37,226 nt of DNA. Source: Candidatus Bathyarchaeia archaeon. GTDB lineage: Archaea > Thermoproteota > Bathyarchaeia > Bathyarchaeales > Bathycorpusculaceae. The stretch covers positions 1 to 37,226 of the forward strand of contig JAVZRN010000004.1 in NCBI GenBank assembly GCA_038880555.1. The letters run 5' to 3'. Every line of letters starts with the position of its first letter. Position 1 is the first letter of the stretch. The notes beneath the pieces are model-generated. The model was not told the DNA's origin, did no database searches, and was given only the letters and a program-made list of their open reading frames with translations. Positions 31,382-37,226 of the stretch are shown piece by piece. The position numbers and the translations under genes are program-made.

Positions 31382-32355
31382 AGCAGATTCCAGGCGTAGG
31401 CAAATCCATAGCCAAAAGGCTTAGGGACGCGGGCTTCCCAAACGTTGAAACTTTAGCTGTCACTCCTGCAAGGGAGGTTAAGGAGAAGGCTGGCTACGAA
31501 AAGCTTGAAGCTGCTCAGCGAATTGTTGAGGCTGCAAGGGAGCTTTTGGGTTGCAGGTTCATAACAGCCTACGAGCACTGGGAAATGACCCAAAAACGCT
31601 TGAGATGCACGACTGGAAGCAAGGCTCTTGACGCTCTTTTGGGCGGCGGCATAGAAACCCAGGCCATAACTGAGCTTGTGGGGCAGTATGGTTCTGGAAA
31701 AACCCAGCTCTGCCTGATGCTCTGCGTAACAGCCCAGCTTAAACCTGAACAGGGCGGCCTAGGCGGAAACGTACTTTACTTTGATACTGAGGGGACGTTC
31801 AGCTCCAACCGCGTCTACCAAATAGCAGCGGAAAACGGCTTGGATCCAGGCCAAACACTCCACAACATAATACTATCAAGGGTTTACACATCAGACCATC
31901 AAATGTTCCTACTGGACAATGCCTTCGAAAAATGCGCAGAGGAAAACGTAAAACTCGTGGTTGTGGACTCGGTCATATCCCATTTTAGAGGCGAATACTT
32001 GGGAAGGGAAACACTAGCCGACCGACAACAGAAGCTAAACCTTTACATGCACAAGCTCTTGCGCCTAGCTGAAATCCTAAATCTAGCCGTAGTTGTCACA
32101 AACCAAGCCCAGTCGGATCCAACACCACAATGGGGAAACCACCAAGCCACGGATAGGCCGGCTGGAGGCAACATACTGGCCCACGCATCCACAACGAGAG
32201 TCTGGCTGCGACGGGCTAAGGGCGAAGGTAAACGCATTGCAAGGGTCTTCGACTCTCCATGCCTGCCAGAGGGCGAATGCGTTTTCCGCATAACAGCAAA
32301 GAGCATAGAAGACGCGCCAGAAGAAAAGATTGAGGAAGCTGAAAAAGAGGAGTAG
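31372..32355 (+). CDS. RadA-family recombinase 1
   Basis: A 327-residue RadA-like ATPase. Residues 1-60 hold a helix-hairpin-helix domain (LEQIPGVGKSIAKRLRDAG, NVETLAV), linked by FITAYEHW, which carries the FxxA polymerisation motif. Walker A is GQYGSGKT (104-111), Walker B is LVVVDSVI (Asp199), and ESLGRETLADRQQKLN and VVTNQAQ mark the later core. It would form filaments on DNA for strand exchange. Start ATG 31372 follows GGAGGG, overlapping the zinc gene. The core is a full-length RadA, so this element carries its own recombinase. Confidence 0.87.
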   Translation: MELEQIPGVGKSIAKRLRDAGFPNVETLAVTPAREVKEKAGYEKLEAAQRIVEAARELLGCRFITAYEHWEMTQKRLRCTTGSKALDALLGGGIETQAITELVGQYGSGKTQLCLMLCVTAQLKPEQGGLGGNVLYFDTEGTFSSNRVYQIAAENGLDPGQTLHNIILSRVYTSDHQMFLLDNAFEKCAEENVKLVVVDSVISHFRGEYLGRETLADRQQKLNLYMHKLLRLAEILNLAVVVTNQAQSDPTPQWGNHQATDRPAGGNILAHASTTRVWLRRAKGEGKRIARVFDSPCLPEGECVFRITAKSIEDAPEEKIEEAEKEE

Positions 32356-32377
32356 GCGAATCTTTAGAGGTGAAGGT

Positions 32378-32662
32378 TTGGTTAGAATTCAGCGAAGGCT
32401 TTCAAGGAAACGTTATCTCGGCGGCAAATACGCCTACGAGTATGAGCGCCTATCACTGGATATACCCAGAAAATTTCACAAAAAATTGAAGCCCTTCGTA
32501 GGACAGGATTTAGACGTTGAAATAAGCGTTAAAGGCAGTTGCCTGGTCATAGCTTTAACCCCGAGAAAACGTTTCTGCACGCCGAACACCACCCGAGAAA
32601 AACCAACACCTGAAAGGCTTATTGGAGCTGAATTTTTACATGAAAATGCAAATCCGACTTAA
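32378..32662 (+). CDS. Small basic DNA-binding-like protein
   Basis: About 94 residues from TTG 32378 (GAGGTGA upstream). Sequence VRIQRRLSRKRYLGGKYAYEYERLSLDIPRKFHKKLKPFVGQDLDVEI followed by SVKGSCLVIALTPRKRF is basic, with an AbrB-like swapped-hairpin feel in the second half (IPRKFHKKLKPFVGQDLDVEISVKGSCLVI). The frame extends upstream to 32330, overlapping radA. It may be an AbrB-type regulator, but the pattern is weak. Confidence 0.5.
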   Translation: MVRIQRRLSRKRYLGGKYAYEYERLSLDIPRKFHKKLKPFVGQDLDVEISVKGSCLVIALTPRKRFCTPNTTREKPTPERLIGAEFLHENANPT

Positions 32663-32695
32663 ATATGGGCTGGCCGAAAAATTTGCACCTATAGG

Positions 32696-32715
32696 CGTTT
32701 CTGCAGGCAGAAACG
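32696..32715. promoter_or_regulatory. 20-base palindrome upstream of an RHH gene
   Basis: CGTTTCTGCAGGCAGAAACG is a near-perfect inverted repeat (9-bp arms with an AG centre) in the gap before the RHH gene at 32811. The half-site CGTTTCTGCA occurs also at 32570-32579 inside the previous gene. It is a likely operator. An A/T element at about 32658-32668 may be the promoter. The gap of 148 bases otherwise holds no convincing gene. Confidence 0.45.
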
Positions 32716-32810
32716 TTTTACCCGCAGCTTCAGCATACAAAAACCTGTTCATTAATTTAATTAGCGGCTTCCATGGATCTTGTTTTGGCATGCCACGGCG
32801 GTGAAGGGAA

Positions 32811-32993
32811 ATGGCAGTGGAGAACCAAGCTTTAGAAATACAGGCTTCTTTGAAAGGAAAGGTGAAAGAAAGATTCCTCAAGATTAAAAGGTTCAAGGGA
32901 CTGGCGGACGACGAGGTTCTTAGGCTTATGATCAACGAATATTTTGAGAAAAAATTGGCTGACAATAAGACTGGAGAGAAGACGGAATGTTAA
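32811..32993 (+). CDS. RHH-like regulator, element B family copy 1
   Basis: A 60-residue protein with ALEIQASLKGKVKERFLKIKRF then DDEVLRLMINEYFEKKL, a ribbon-helix-helix pattern. ATG has GGTGA about 6 bases upstream. It is clearly related by eye to the products at 33547-33717 and, on the reverse strand, 32990-33190 (shared RFLKIK, EVLR/EVIR and IN(E/D)Y parts). It ends convergently against the latter with a 4-base overlap. Confidence 0.65.
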   Translation: MAVENQALEIQASLKGKVKERFLKIKRFKGLADDEVLRLMINEYFEKKLADNKTGEKTEC

Positions 32994-33190
32994 CCCTTTT
33001 TTGATGATTTTAGGCTTTTCCTTATTTCTTCTTCGTGTTCTCTCCAATAATCGTTAATTAATGCGCGGATAACCTCAGTGTAGTTTTTGAGCCCCAAATG
33101 CTCCTTTATTTTTAGGAAGCGTTCTGCTATTTCGCCCTCAGCCCTCAAGTAAACCTTTAAAACTTCCCCTTCCTTTGAGCCCTTAGCCAT
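32990..33190 (-). CDS. RHH-like regulator, element B family copy 2
   Basis: A 66-residue protein: VLKVYLRAEGEIAERFLKIKEHLGL as strand and helix, then NYTEVIRALINDYWREHEEEI as second helix. The ATG has GGAGGAGGAG 6 bases upstream. Related to its neighbours at 32811 and 33547. It is on the opposite strand from the operon and is one of at least five RHH genes in 1.3 kb. Confidence 0.65.
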   Translation of the reverse strand: MAKGSKEGEVLKVYLRAEGEIAERFLKIKEHLGLKNYTEVIRALINDYWREHEEEIRKSLKSSKKG

Positions 33191-33288
33191 TTAAGACTCC
33201 TCCTCCTTTTTGTCGCAAAATGTGTACATTTGACACACGCCCCTCAAGGTATAGCCCACCCCATATTTAAGGCTTCTTAGCGTTATGC

Positions 33289-33435
33289 TCATTTCGCCTT
33301 CTCCATCCTAATCCAGTTCTTAACCGCCTCGCGGATAAGCGTTGATAGGCTGCGTCCGGTTTCGCTGTTCTTCTTTTTCAGAAACTTTATGTCTTCTGGG
33401 TCTAGGAATACGGTTACTCCCCTCTTTCTCGCCAT
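33289..33435 (-). CDS. Short RHH-like protein
   Basis: A 48-residue protein: RKRGVTVFLDPEDIKFLKKK and SETGRSLSTLIREAVKNWIRM form the strand and two helices of a ribbon-helix-helix domain. The ATG at 33435 has GGTGA 4 bases upstream. It is divergent from the RHH gene at 33547 and shares its promoter region. Confidence 0.62.
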   Translation of the reverse strand: MARKRGVTVFLDPEDIKFLKKKNSETGRSLSTLIREAVKNWIRMEKAK

Positions 33436-33486
33436 GCAATCACCTTCAATAATGTATTTGAAGCTATTTGTTTATAAGTTTTTCCA

Positions 33487-33523
33487 CTTTTTGCAACTAT
33501 CAAAAGTTTTATATTGCAAAAAG
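33487..33523. promoter_or_regulatory. Divergent promoter with 10-bp inverted arms
   Basis: CTTTTTGCAA (33487-33496) and TTGCAAAAAG (33514-33523) are perfect 10-bp inverted arms 17 bases apart. The TATA-like AGTTTTATA for the rightward gene lies between them, and a TATAAAC-like element for the leftward gene lies to their left (about 33468-33480). An RHH or AbrB dimer on both arms could silence both directions. Confidence 0.55.
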
Positions 33524-33546
33524 CCACAAAAAACTAAATTGTGTGG

Positions 33547-33717
33547 ATGAGTATGTCCGAAGGCAAAAACATCCTGGACATCCGCGTGAAGCTGAAAGGC
33601 GAAGTTAGAAACCGCTTCCTACGGATAAAAAGCGCCAAGGGCCTGACAAACAACACTGAGGTTCTGAGGCTGATCATCAACGAGTATTTTGAGAAGAATC
33701 TTGCAAAGAGGGACTGA
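33547..33717 (+). CDS. RHH-like regulator, element B family copy 3
   Basis: A 56-residue protein: ILDIRVKLKGEVRNRFLRIKSAKGL and TEVLRLIINEYFEKNL, close to the product at 32811. A second ATG at 33553 could be the start. It begins a close set of genes: 3 bases to the next, 12 bases to the third, then the second RadA-like gene. It may control the RadA/ParB/primase operon. Confidence 0.62.
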   Translation: MSMSEGKNILDIRVKLKGEVRNRFLRIKSAKGLTNNTEVLRLIINEYFEKNLAKRD

Positions 33718-33720
33718 AAG

Positions 33721-33882
33721 ATGGGTGGAAGATCACCTGCAGACGTGGTTTCGTTAGAAGACCGCGAGTTTATTCGCGAGGAGCTGGCCTGGCTTGCCGA
33801 GTGGGTTCGCAGCCGATATCCAAAACTCAACTTTTGCGACATTCGACGCTTCCTGACTGAAATGGTTTCCGTGAGCGTTTAG
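33721..33882 (+). CDS. Very small protein, unknown
   Basis: A 53-residue protein with two helices, VVSLEDREFIREELAWLAEWVRSRYPKL and FCDIRRFLTEMVSV. The ATG has GAGGGA about 7 bases upstream. It is flanked by RHH genes in the same operon. Family not recognised; it could pair with a neighbour. Confidence 0.5.
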   Translation: MGGRSPADVVSLEDREFIREELAWLAEWVRSRYPKLNFCDIRRFLTEMVSVSV

Positions 33883-33894
33883 GAGGAAAGGGTT

Positions 33895-34056
33895 TTGGCT
33901 CGTAAAGTCAAGGTTTCAGCCTCTATCGAGCAGGAAGACCTTGAGAGGCTTGAGGATTTAAGCCGTGAAACAGGCAAGTCGATAAGCTCCATTGTTTGCA
34001 TGGCCGTTAAGGAGTTTTTGGAAAAGAGGCTTAAAGGAGGGAAGAGTGTTGAGTGA
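33895..34056 (+). CDS. RHH-like protein upstream of the second RadA
   Basis: A 53-residue protein from a TTG at 33895 with AGGAGG 8 bases upstream: ARKVKVSASIEQEDLERLEDL then TGKSISSIVCMAVKEFLEKRL, a clear ribbon-helix-helix pattern. Its end overlaps the start of the RadA-like gene by several bases. Position suggests control of the recombination operon. Confidence 0.65.
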   Translation: MARKVKVSASIEQEDLERLEDLSRETGKSISSIVCMAVKEFLEKRLKGGKSVE

Positions 34057-35050
34057 AGCTGTTAGCCAAATAAGCGAGTGCGAGTTCGAAGAGTTTAGGG
34101 ATCCCCTCCTAAAGCTCAAAGGTGTAACGCCCGAGTTTGCAGCCCTGCTCAAGGAGGCGGGCTATTATACTTTAGAGTCGATTGCTGCTGAGGTTCCCCA
34201 CTTTCTATTTCAAAGAATCGGCGAGAAAATGGGTTTTAGCCTCGATAAGGCTGAGGCTCTCATTAGGGAGGCGCGAAGCAAACTTGACATCCGCATATTG
34301 TCGGCTAAAGAGCTTTACGAGGAAGAGCTTAGGCGCAAAACAATTCCGACGGGCTCAAGGGCTCTTGACGAGATTTTGGGCGGCGGTATAAGAACTCAGG
34401 AGATTACTGAGGTTTGTGGAAGCTACGCTTGCGGCAAAACAGAGCTTGTATACACAACAGCCGTTTTAGCGCCTAAAGCCTTAGGCGGAGACGTTCTAAT
34501 CTTGGACACGGAGGCCACCCTAAGCGTAACCCGAATACGCCAAATCGCAAAGGCGAGGGATCTTAACCCAGACGAGGCGATAAGCCCCATCCACCTGCGG
34601 AGGGTTCCCTCATCCTCAGACCTTACAGCAACCCTTGAAACAGCCCACAAGTTCATCAAAGAAAAAGGCATCCGCTACCTGGCCATTGACAGCTTTGTAT
34701 CCCCTTTTAGAAGGGAGTATCCTGGACGCGAGCTATTATGCCCAAGGCAGCAGAAGCTGAACTACGCCATCGGCCTACTAATAAAACTGGCAAGGGCTTA
34801 CGACATGGCTGTCCTCGTAACAAACCAGGTTCAGGCAACCCCAGTAGCCCAGTACACAACAACAAGACCCGAGTTTTTGAAACCGCCTATAGGCGGTTAC
34901 GTAATGGCGTATGGAGCCAACAACCGCATATACCTACAAGAAACCGACAAGCCAAACGTCAGCATAGCCACGCTAATAGACTCAAGCTACCTTCCACGGC
35001 AAAGCAGAACCATAAGGATAACTGAAAGGGGAATAGAAGACGCAGATTAG
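34046..35050 (+). CDS. RadA-family recombinase 2
   Basis: About 334 residues from GTG 34046, which has GGAGG 5 bases upstream and overlaps the RHH gene (TTG 34049 is possible; the frame is open back to 33992). It has a helix-hairpin-helix N-terminal part (LLKLKGVTPEFAALLKEAGYYTLESIA), Walker A GSYACGKTE, Walker B YLAIDSFV and VLVTNQV. The linker has ILSAKELYEEEL, in which Ile replaces the Phe of the FxxA motif. It differs strongly from the first RadA-like protein, so the element has two distinct recombinases, perhaps a filament former and a helper. Confidence 0.82.
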   Translation: MLSEAVSQISECEFEEFRDPLLKLKGVTPEFAALLKEAGYYTLESIAAEVPHFLFQRIGEKMGFSLDKAEALIREARSKLDIRILSAKELYEEELRRKTIPTGSRALDEILGGGIRTQEITEVCGSYACGKTELVYTTAVLAPKALGGDVLILDTEATLSVTRIRQIAKARDLNPDEAISPIHLRRVPSSSDLTATLETAHKFIKEKGIRYLAIDSFVSPFRREYPGRELLCPRQQKLNYAIGLLIKLARAYDMAVLVTNQVQATPVAQYTTTRPEFLKPPIGGYVMAYGANNRIYLQETDKPNVSIATLIDSSYLPRQSRTIRITERGIEDAD

Positions 35051-35134
35051 AAAAAGCCAAATTTTCGCCCCTTTTTCGAAAAGAGGCAAAACTTCAACAT
35101 AATATTAACACCGTCGGTAAGGTGATGATAAAAA

Positions 35135-36124
35135 TTGGCGGAAACTGAAAAAGAAGGCAAAATTGAGCGTATCCCTATAGAGCAGTTGAAGCCTCTACCA
35201 ATGCACTTCACGGTTATCGGCAGAGAAGAAGAGGACATGCTAAGAGAAGACATGAAAACCAAAGACTTGAACAGCATAGACCCCCTGCTTGTTAGGAGGA
35301 TGACCCCTGAAGAGATTGAAGAAGCCAAAGAGAAATACCCCTTTGCCAAATACGAAATCATTGACGGACATACAAGATGGGAAATCGCCAAGCTTCTCAA
35401 ATGGACTGAAATGAGGGCCACAATCATAGAGTGCAGCCGCGACGAAGCCTACATCATAAACTACAAGCGAAACAAGGAGAGAGGATTTGTCGACCCAATG
35501 CTTGAAGCCCTATGCTTCAACCACTTTTACCAGAAGGGCTTCACAGCCTCACAGGTTGCAGACATGTTCCACGTCAAAGAGACAACAGTATGGAATACAC
35601 TACAACGCTTAAAAGTGGGGAAAGAGGCGAGACGCAAAATAATCCAGCAAGCCTTCATGGGAAAGCCCATAACAGCAAAACACATTGAAGTCGTAGCCAC
35701 ACTGCCAGAGGATAAGCAGCCAAAACTTGTTGAAACGATAACTGAAAAGGGGTTAAGCGCCAAAGAAGCAAGGAAAGTCGCCAAAGCACTCGTCACAAAG
35801 CCTGAAGTAGCCGAGAGAATCCTTGAACTACCAAAGCCGAAGCTTGTTGAAGAAGCTGAAAAAATTGTAACATCTCCTATAAAGCCGAAACCGCCAGAAG
35901 CAGCAGCCTACGAAAGGATCATGGAGTTAAAAGAGCATTATCCAATGATTTTAATCGACTACATATACACTAGATACAAAGGCAAATACTTGAAAGATGT
36001 CATTAAAGCCTCAATATTCGTCGTCTTCTGGGAAAAGCTAACGGAAAAAGAGAGGGAGGAAGTAGCCCAGAAGGCCATTAAATTGGCCGGAGAAAGAGGT
36101 TTTGAAGAGCCAGTCATTGGCTGA
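35135..36124 (+). CDS. ParB-like nuclease/partition domain protein
   Basis: A 329-residue protein. Residues about 10-110 are a ParB/Srx-type domain (IERIPIEQLKPLPMHF, KYEIIDGHTRWEIAKLLKW). The GHTRW motif takes the place of the usual GERR box. A helix-turn-helix part (FTASQVADMFHVKETTVWNTLQRLKV) follows, then a helical C-terminus. Start is TTG 35135 with GGTGA about 10 bases upstream. It may segregate the element or regulate its genes. No ParA gene is seen in the window. The 3' end overlaps the primase gene by 23 bases. Confidence 0.78.
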   Translation: MAETEKEGKIERIPIEQLKPLPMHFTVIGREEEDMLREDMKTKDLNSIDPLLVRRMTPEEIEEAKEKYPFAKYEIIDGHTRWEIAKLLKWTEMRATIIECSRDEAYIINYKRNKERGFVDPMLEALCFNHFYQKGFTASQVADMFHVKETTVWNTLQRLKVGKEARRKIIQQAFMGKPITAKHIEVVATLPEDKQPKLVETITEKGLSAKEARKVAKALVTKPEVAERILELPKPKLVEEAEKIVTSPIKPKPPEAAAYERIMELKEHYPMILIDYIYTRYKGKYLKDVIKASIFVVFWEKLTEKEREEVAQKAIKLAGERGFEEPVIG

Positions 36125-36752
36125 CAGGCTTTTCCAAATTTTCATCGCTAGAACCGACGTTTTCGGCGTGGAAGATGAAACTGGAGCTTGGCGCACAGAA
36201 AGGGGAAAACTCACGGAAGAAACCGTTGAAAAACACCTAAAAGGCGAATTCACTTTAGGAGTCTATCCATTCAACCAGAAAGGCTACATAAAATGGGTTC
36301 TAGCAGACCTAGACTTCAAAGGCGGACAAGCAGTCTATGAATACATGTGCAAAAAATTCTCTCAAGAATCCACACTAATGGTTGATACAGGCGGAAAAGG
36401 AACCCACATCTACGTCATTCTCCAGCCCACACCCCTATGGCAAATAGCAAACCAAATAGGCCAAATGGAAAAGGAACTGAAAATACGCCTCTTCCCAAAA
36501 CAGCGAGAATGGAGAACCGACACAATAGGCAATTTTGTCCGCCTACCACTAGGAAAACACCAAAAAACAGGAAATTGGAGCCAAATTGTTAAAGGCGACA
36601 TATGGACGGTTAAGCCCTACATCACCTGTGTTCACCGCGTTTACGACCAGTTTGGAGATGGAAACTGCCTAGCCATCGACGGCACAGTAGGTTACTGCCA
36701 AGAAAACCTATGCCCATACATTTTGAAGAGGAGTCAACGCTATGGACGTTAA
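36102..36752 (+). CDS. Archaeo-eukaryotic primase, TOTE-type domain
   Basis: A 216-residue protein. The primase pattern reads FIARTDVFGVED, then KGEFTLGVYPFNQ, ADLDF (Asp69 and Asp71, the metal pair), DTGGKGTHIYV (His102), LFPKQ, and GNFVRLPLGKH. These match the archaeo-eukaryotic primase domain of TOTE conflict systems. It would make primers for the element. The ending has a Cys pair, CVHR and CLA/CQENLC, perhaps zinc-binding. Start is TTG 36102; TTG 36117 is also possible. A small gene and the helicase start follow at once. Confidence 0.8.
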   Translation: MKSQSLADRLFQIFIARTDVFGVEDETGAWRTERGKLTEETVEKHLKGEFTLGVYPFNQKGYIKWVLADLDFKGGQAVYEYMCKKFSQESTLMVDTGGKGTHIYVILQPTPLWQIANQIGQMEKELKIRLFPKQREWRTDTIGNFVRLPLGKHQKTGNWSQIVKGDIWTVKPYITCVHRVYDQFGDGNCLAIDGTVGYCQENLCPYILKRSQRYGR

Positions 36753-36846
36753 CCCGAGGCTTTTAGCCCTCGCCGATAAACTTGAGCGGACGGCTTTAAA
36801 CCTGGAAGCCTACTATGCCCTCATCGAAAAATCAAGGAGAAGCTAA
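36742..36846 (+). CDS. Small linker gene between primase and helicase
   Basis: A 34-residue reading frame from ATG 36742 (GAGGAG about 8 bases upstream), overlapping the primase stop and ending 4 bases before the helicase start. Sequence DVNPRLLALADKLERTALN, then LEAYYALIEKSRRS, is an amphipathic helix. Tiny coupled genes like this are common in archaeal viruses. Expression is supported only by the ribosome-binding site and spacing. Confidence 0.45.
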   Translation: MDVNPRLLALADKLERTALNLEAYYALIEKSRRS

Positions 36847-36850
36847 AAGC

Positions 36851-37226
36851 TTGAGCGAGCTCGACACGGCTGATGTCCGCAAAAAAGTTAACGAAGCCCT
36901 CGCAAAGCTGGAAGAATTAAAACATTCAATTGATGTTTTGCAGAGTCAAATCCGCTGTGACTTTGAGCGTAAAATGGAGCTTTTCCGTTTCAGCCAGGTA
37001 CGCCGAGAATTTTTGGAGCTTTTCTTTGAAGAGCCATACGTTATTATTCCTAAAAGGGCTAATGAATGGTATGTTATCGCCCCAAAATGGCTTAATTTCA
37101 GCATAGGCTGGCTTGAACGCTCAACAAAAAGCTACAACATTTTCGTCGTAAACCGCTACGTCAAGTGGTTCAGCGAAATCCCGCCAAGCCTAGAAGAAAA
37201 GTTCAAGTTCGCTAAACCTTTGCCAT
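36851..37226 (+). CDS. Start of an SF2 helicase homologous to the one in element A (partial)
   Basis: A TTG at 36851 (AGGAG about 11 bases upstream) opens a frame that runs off the window after 125 codons. By eye, the product matches the first 125 residues of the element A helicase (11118-10744, reverse strand) with about 16 differences. Shared parts include FERKMELFRFSQVR, the RANEWYVIAPKWLNF block and FVVNRYVKWFSEIP. The helicase motifs themselves lie beyond the window. Primase and helicase are adjacent, giving a compact replication module. Confidence 0.85.
   Translation, partial: MSELDTADVRKKVNEALAKLEELKHSIDVLQSQIRCDFERKMELFRFSQVRREFLELFFEEPYVIIPKRANEWYVIAPKWLNFSIGWLERSTKSYNIFVVNRYVKWFSEIPPSLEEKFKFAKPLP

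Larger units (their letters stand above)
27807..37226. mobile_element. Element B: second integrated virus- or plasmid-like element (right end outside window)
   Basis: Downstream of lysS, a tRNA-like 5' part is followed by VapBC, a Hef-like helicase and then a compact rightward set of very small RHH and zinc proteins, two RadA-like proteins, ParB-like, primase and helicase genes. This is typical of an integrated extrachromosomal replicon. The start of the final helicase is about 87% identical to the one in element A over 125 residues. No capsid, integrase or second attachment site is visible. The exact left border is uncertain: it may be at the tRNA part or after the VapBC/Hef genes. Confidence 0.72.

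Noticed and set aside
32622-32804. Open frame in the gap before the RHH gene
   Set aside because: It contains the 20-base palindrome, has no good ribosome-binding site, and its product looks random.
36102-37226. A complete TOTE conflict system
   Set aside because: The primase and helicase are there, but no nuclease is seen and the helicase is cut off by the window edge.
1-37226. CRISPR array or insertion sequence
   Set aside because: No series of regularly spaced repeats and no transposase-like protein with terminal repeats was found.

Overview
The window is archaeal. Evidence: a class I lysyl-tRNA synthetase, the two-subunit aconitase-X-type phosphomevalonate dehydratase of the archaeal mevalonate pathway, UPF0147 and UPF0148 proteins, RadA-family recombinases, TATA-box promoters with short or no leaders, and many TTG/GTG starts behind GGAGG/GGTGA ribosome-binding sites. 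This gene set fits a member of Thermoproteota such as the Bathyarchaeia, but that placement is inference; no rRNA gene is present to test it.

The layout is two integrated elements on either side of a short host segment. (1) Element A, from 1 (continuing off the left edge) to about 18489, is a tailed-virus-like provirus integrated at the 3' end of a tRNA-Glu gene. Read leftward from 5818 it has a head module: prohead protease/scaffold, a concanavalin-like surface protein, a small zinc protein, a capsid decoration protein, an HK97-fold major capsid protein, two small regulators and the portal. An A/T-rich cargo island (5900-8915) carries an RHH regulator, an unknown 319-aa protein, a Doc/Fic toxin with a non-standard partner, and a ClpP-fold 'serine dehydrogenase proteinase'. 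The early/replication operon (12308 down to 8979) has an RHH protein, four small proteins, an SF2 helicase and a winged-helix protein, faced by a divergent RHH gene. A second A/T-rich island (12935-17352) holds a restriction endonuclease, a methyltransferase, an AbrB-like controller, and a two-gene module of a nucleoside 2-deoxyribosyltransferase-like enzyme plus a six-helix membrane protein. The tyrosine integrase abuts the tRNA. (2) The host segment, about 18489-27800, holds phosphomevalonate dehydratase large and small subunits, an HD phosphohydrolase, thymidylate kinase, UPF0148/UPF0147, a cupin, a COG2509-type flavoprotein, a zinc-ribbon protein and lysS. (3) Element B, from about 27807 to beyond the right edge, starts at what looks like only the 5' part of a tRNA gene, followed by VapBC and a Hef-like helicase. 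A rightward set follows: several small RHH and zinc proteins, two different RadA-like recombinases, a ParB-like protein, an archaeo-eukaryotic primase of the TOTE type, and the start of an SF2 helicase nearly identical at its N-terminus to the one in element A.

Elements A and B are therefore relatives in a replication gene, lie in opposite orientations, and sit within about 9 kb of each other on one chromosome. The most promising leads for undescribed biology are the nucleoside-hydrolase-like plus membrane-protein pair next to the integrase, the ParB-primase-helicase-double-RadA replication module of element B, the truncated tRNA at its border, and the Doc/ClpP-like cargo island. No CRISPR array, insertion sequence or rRNA gene was seen.
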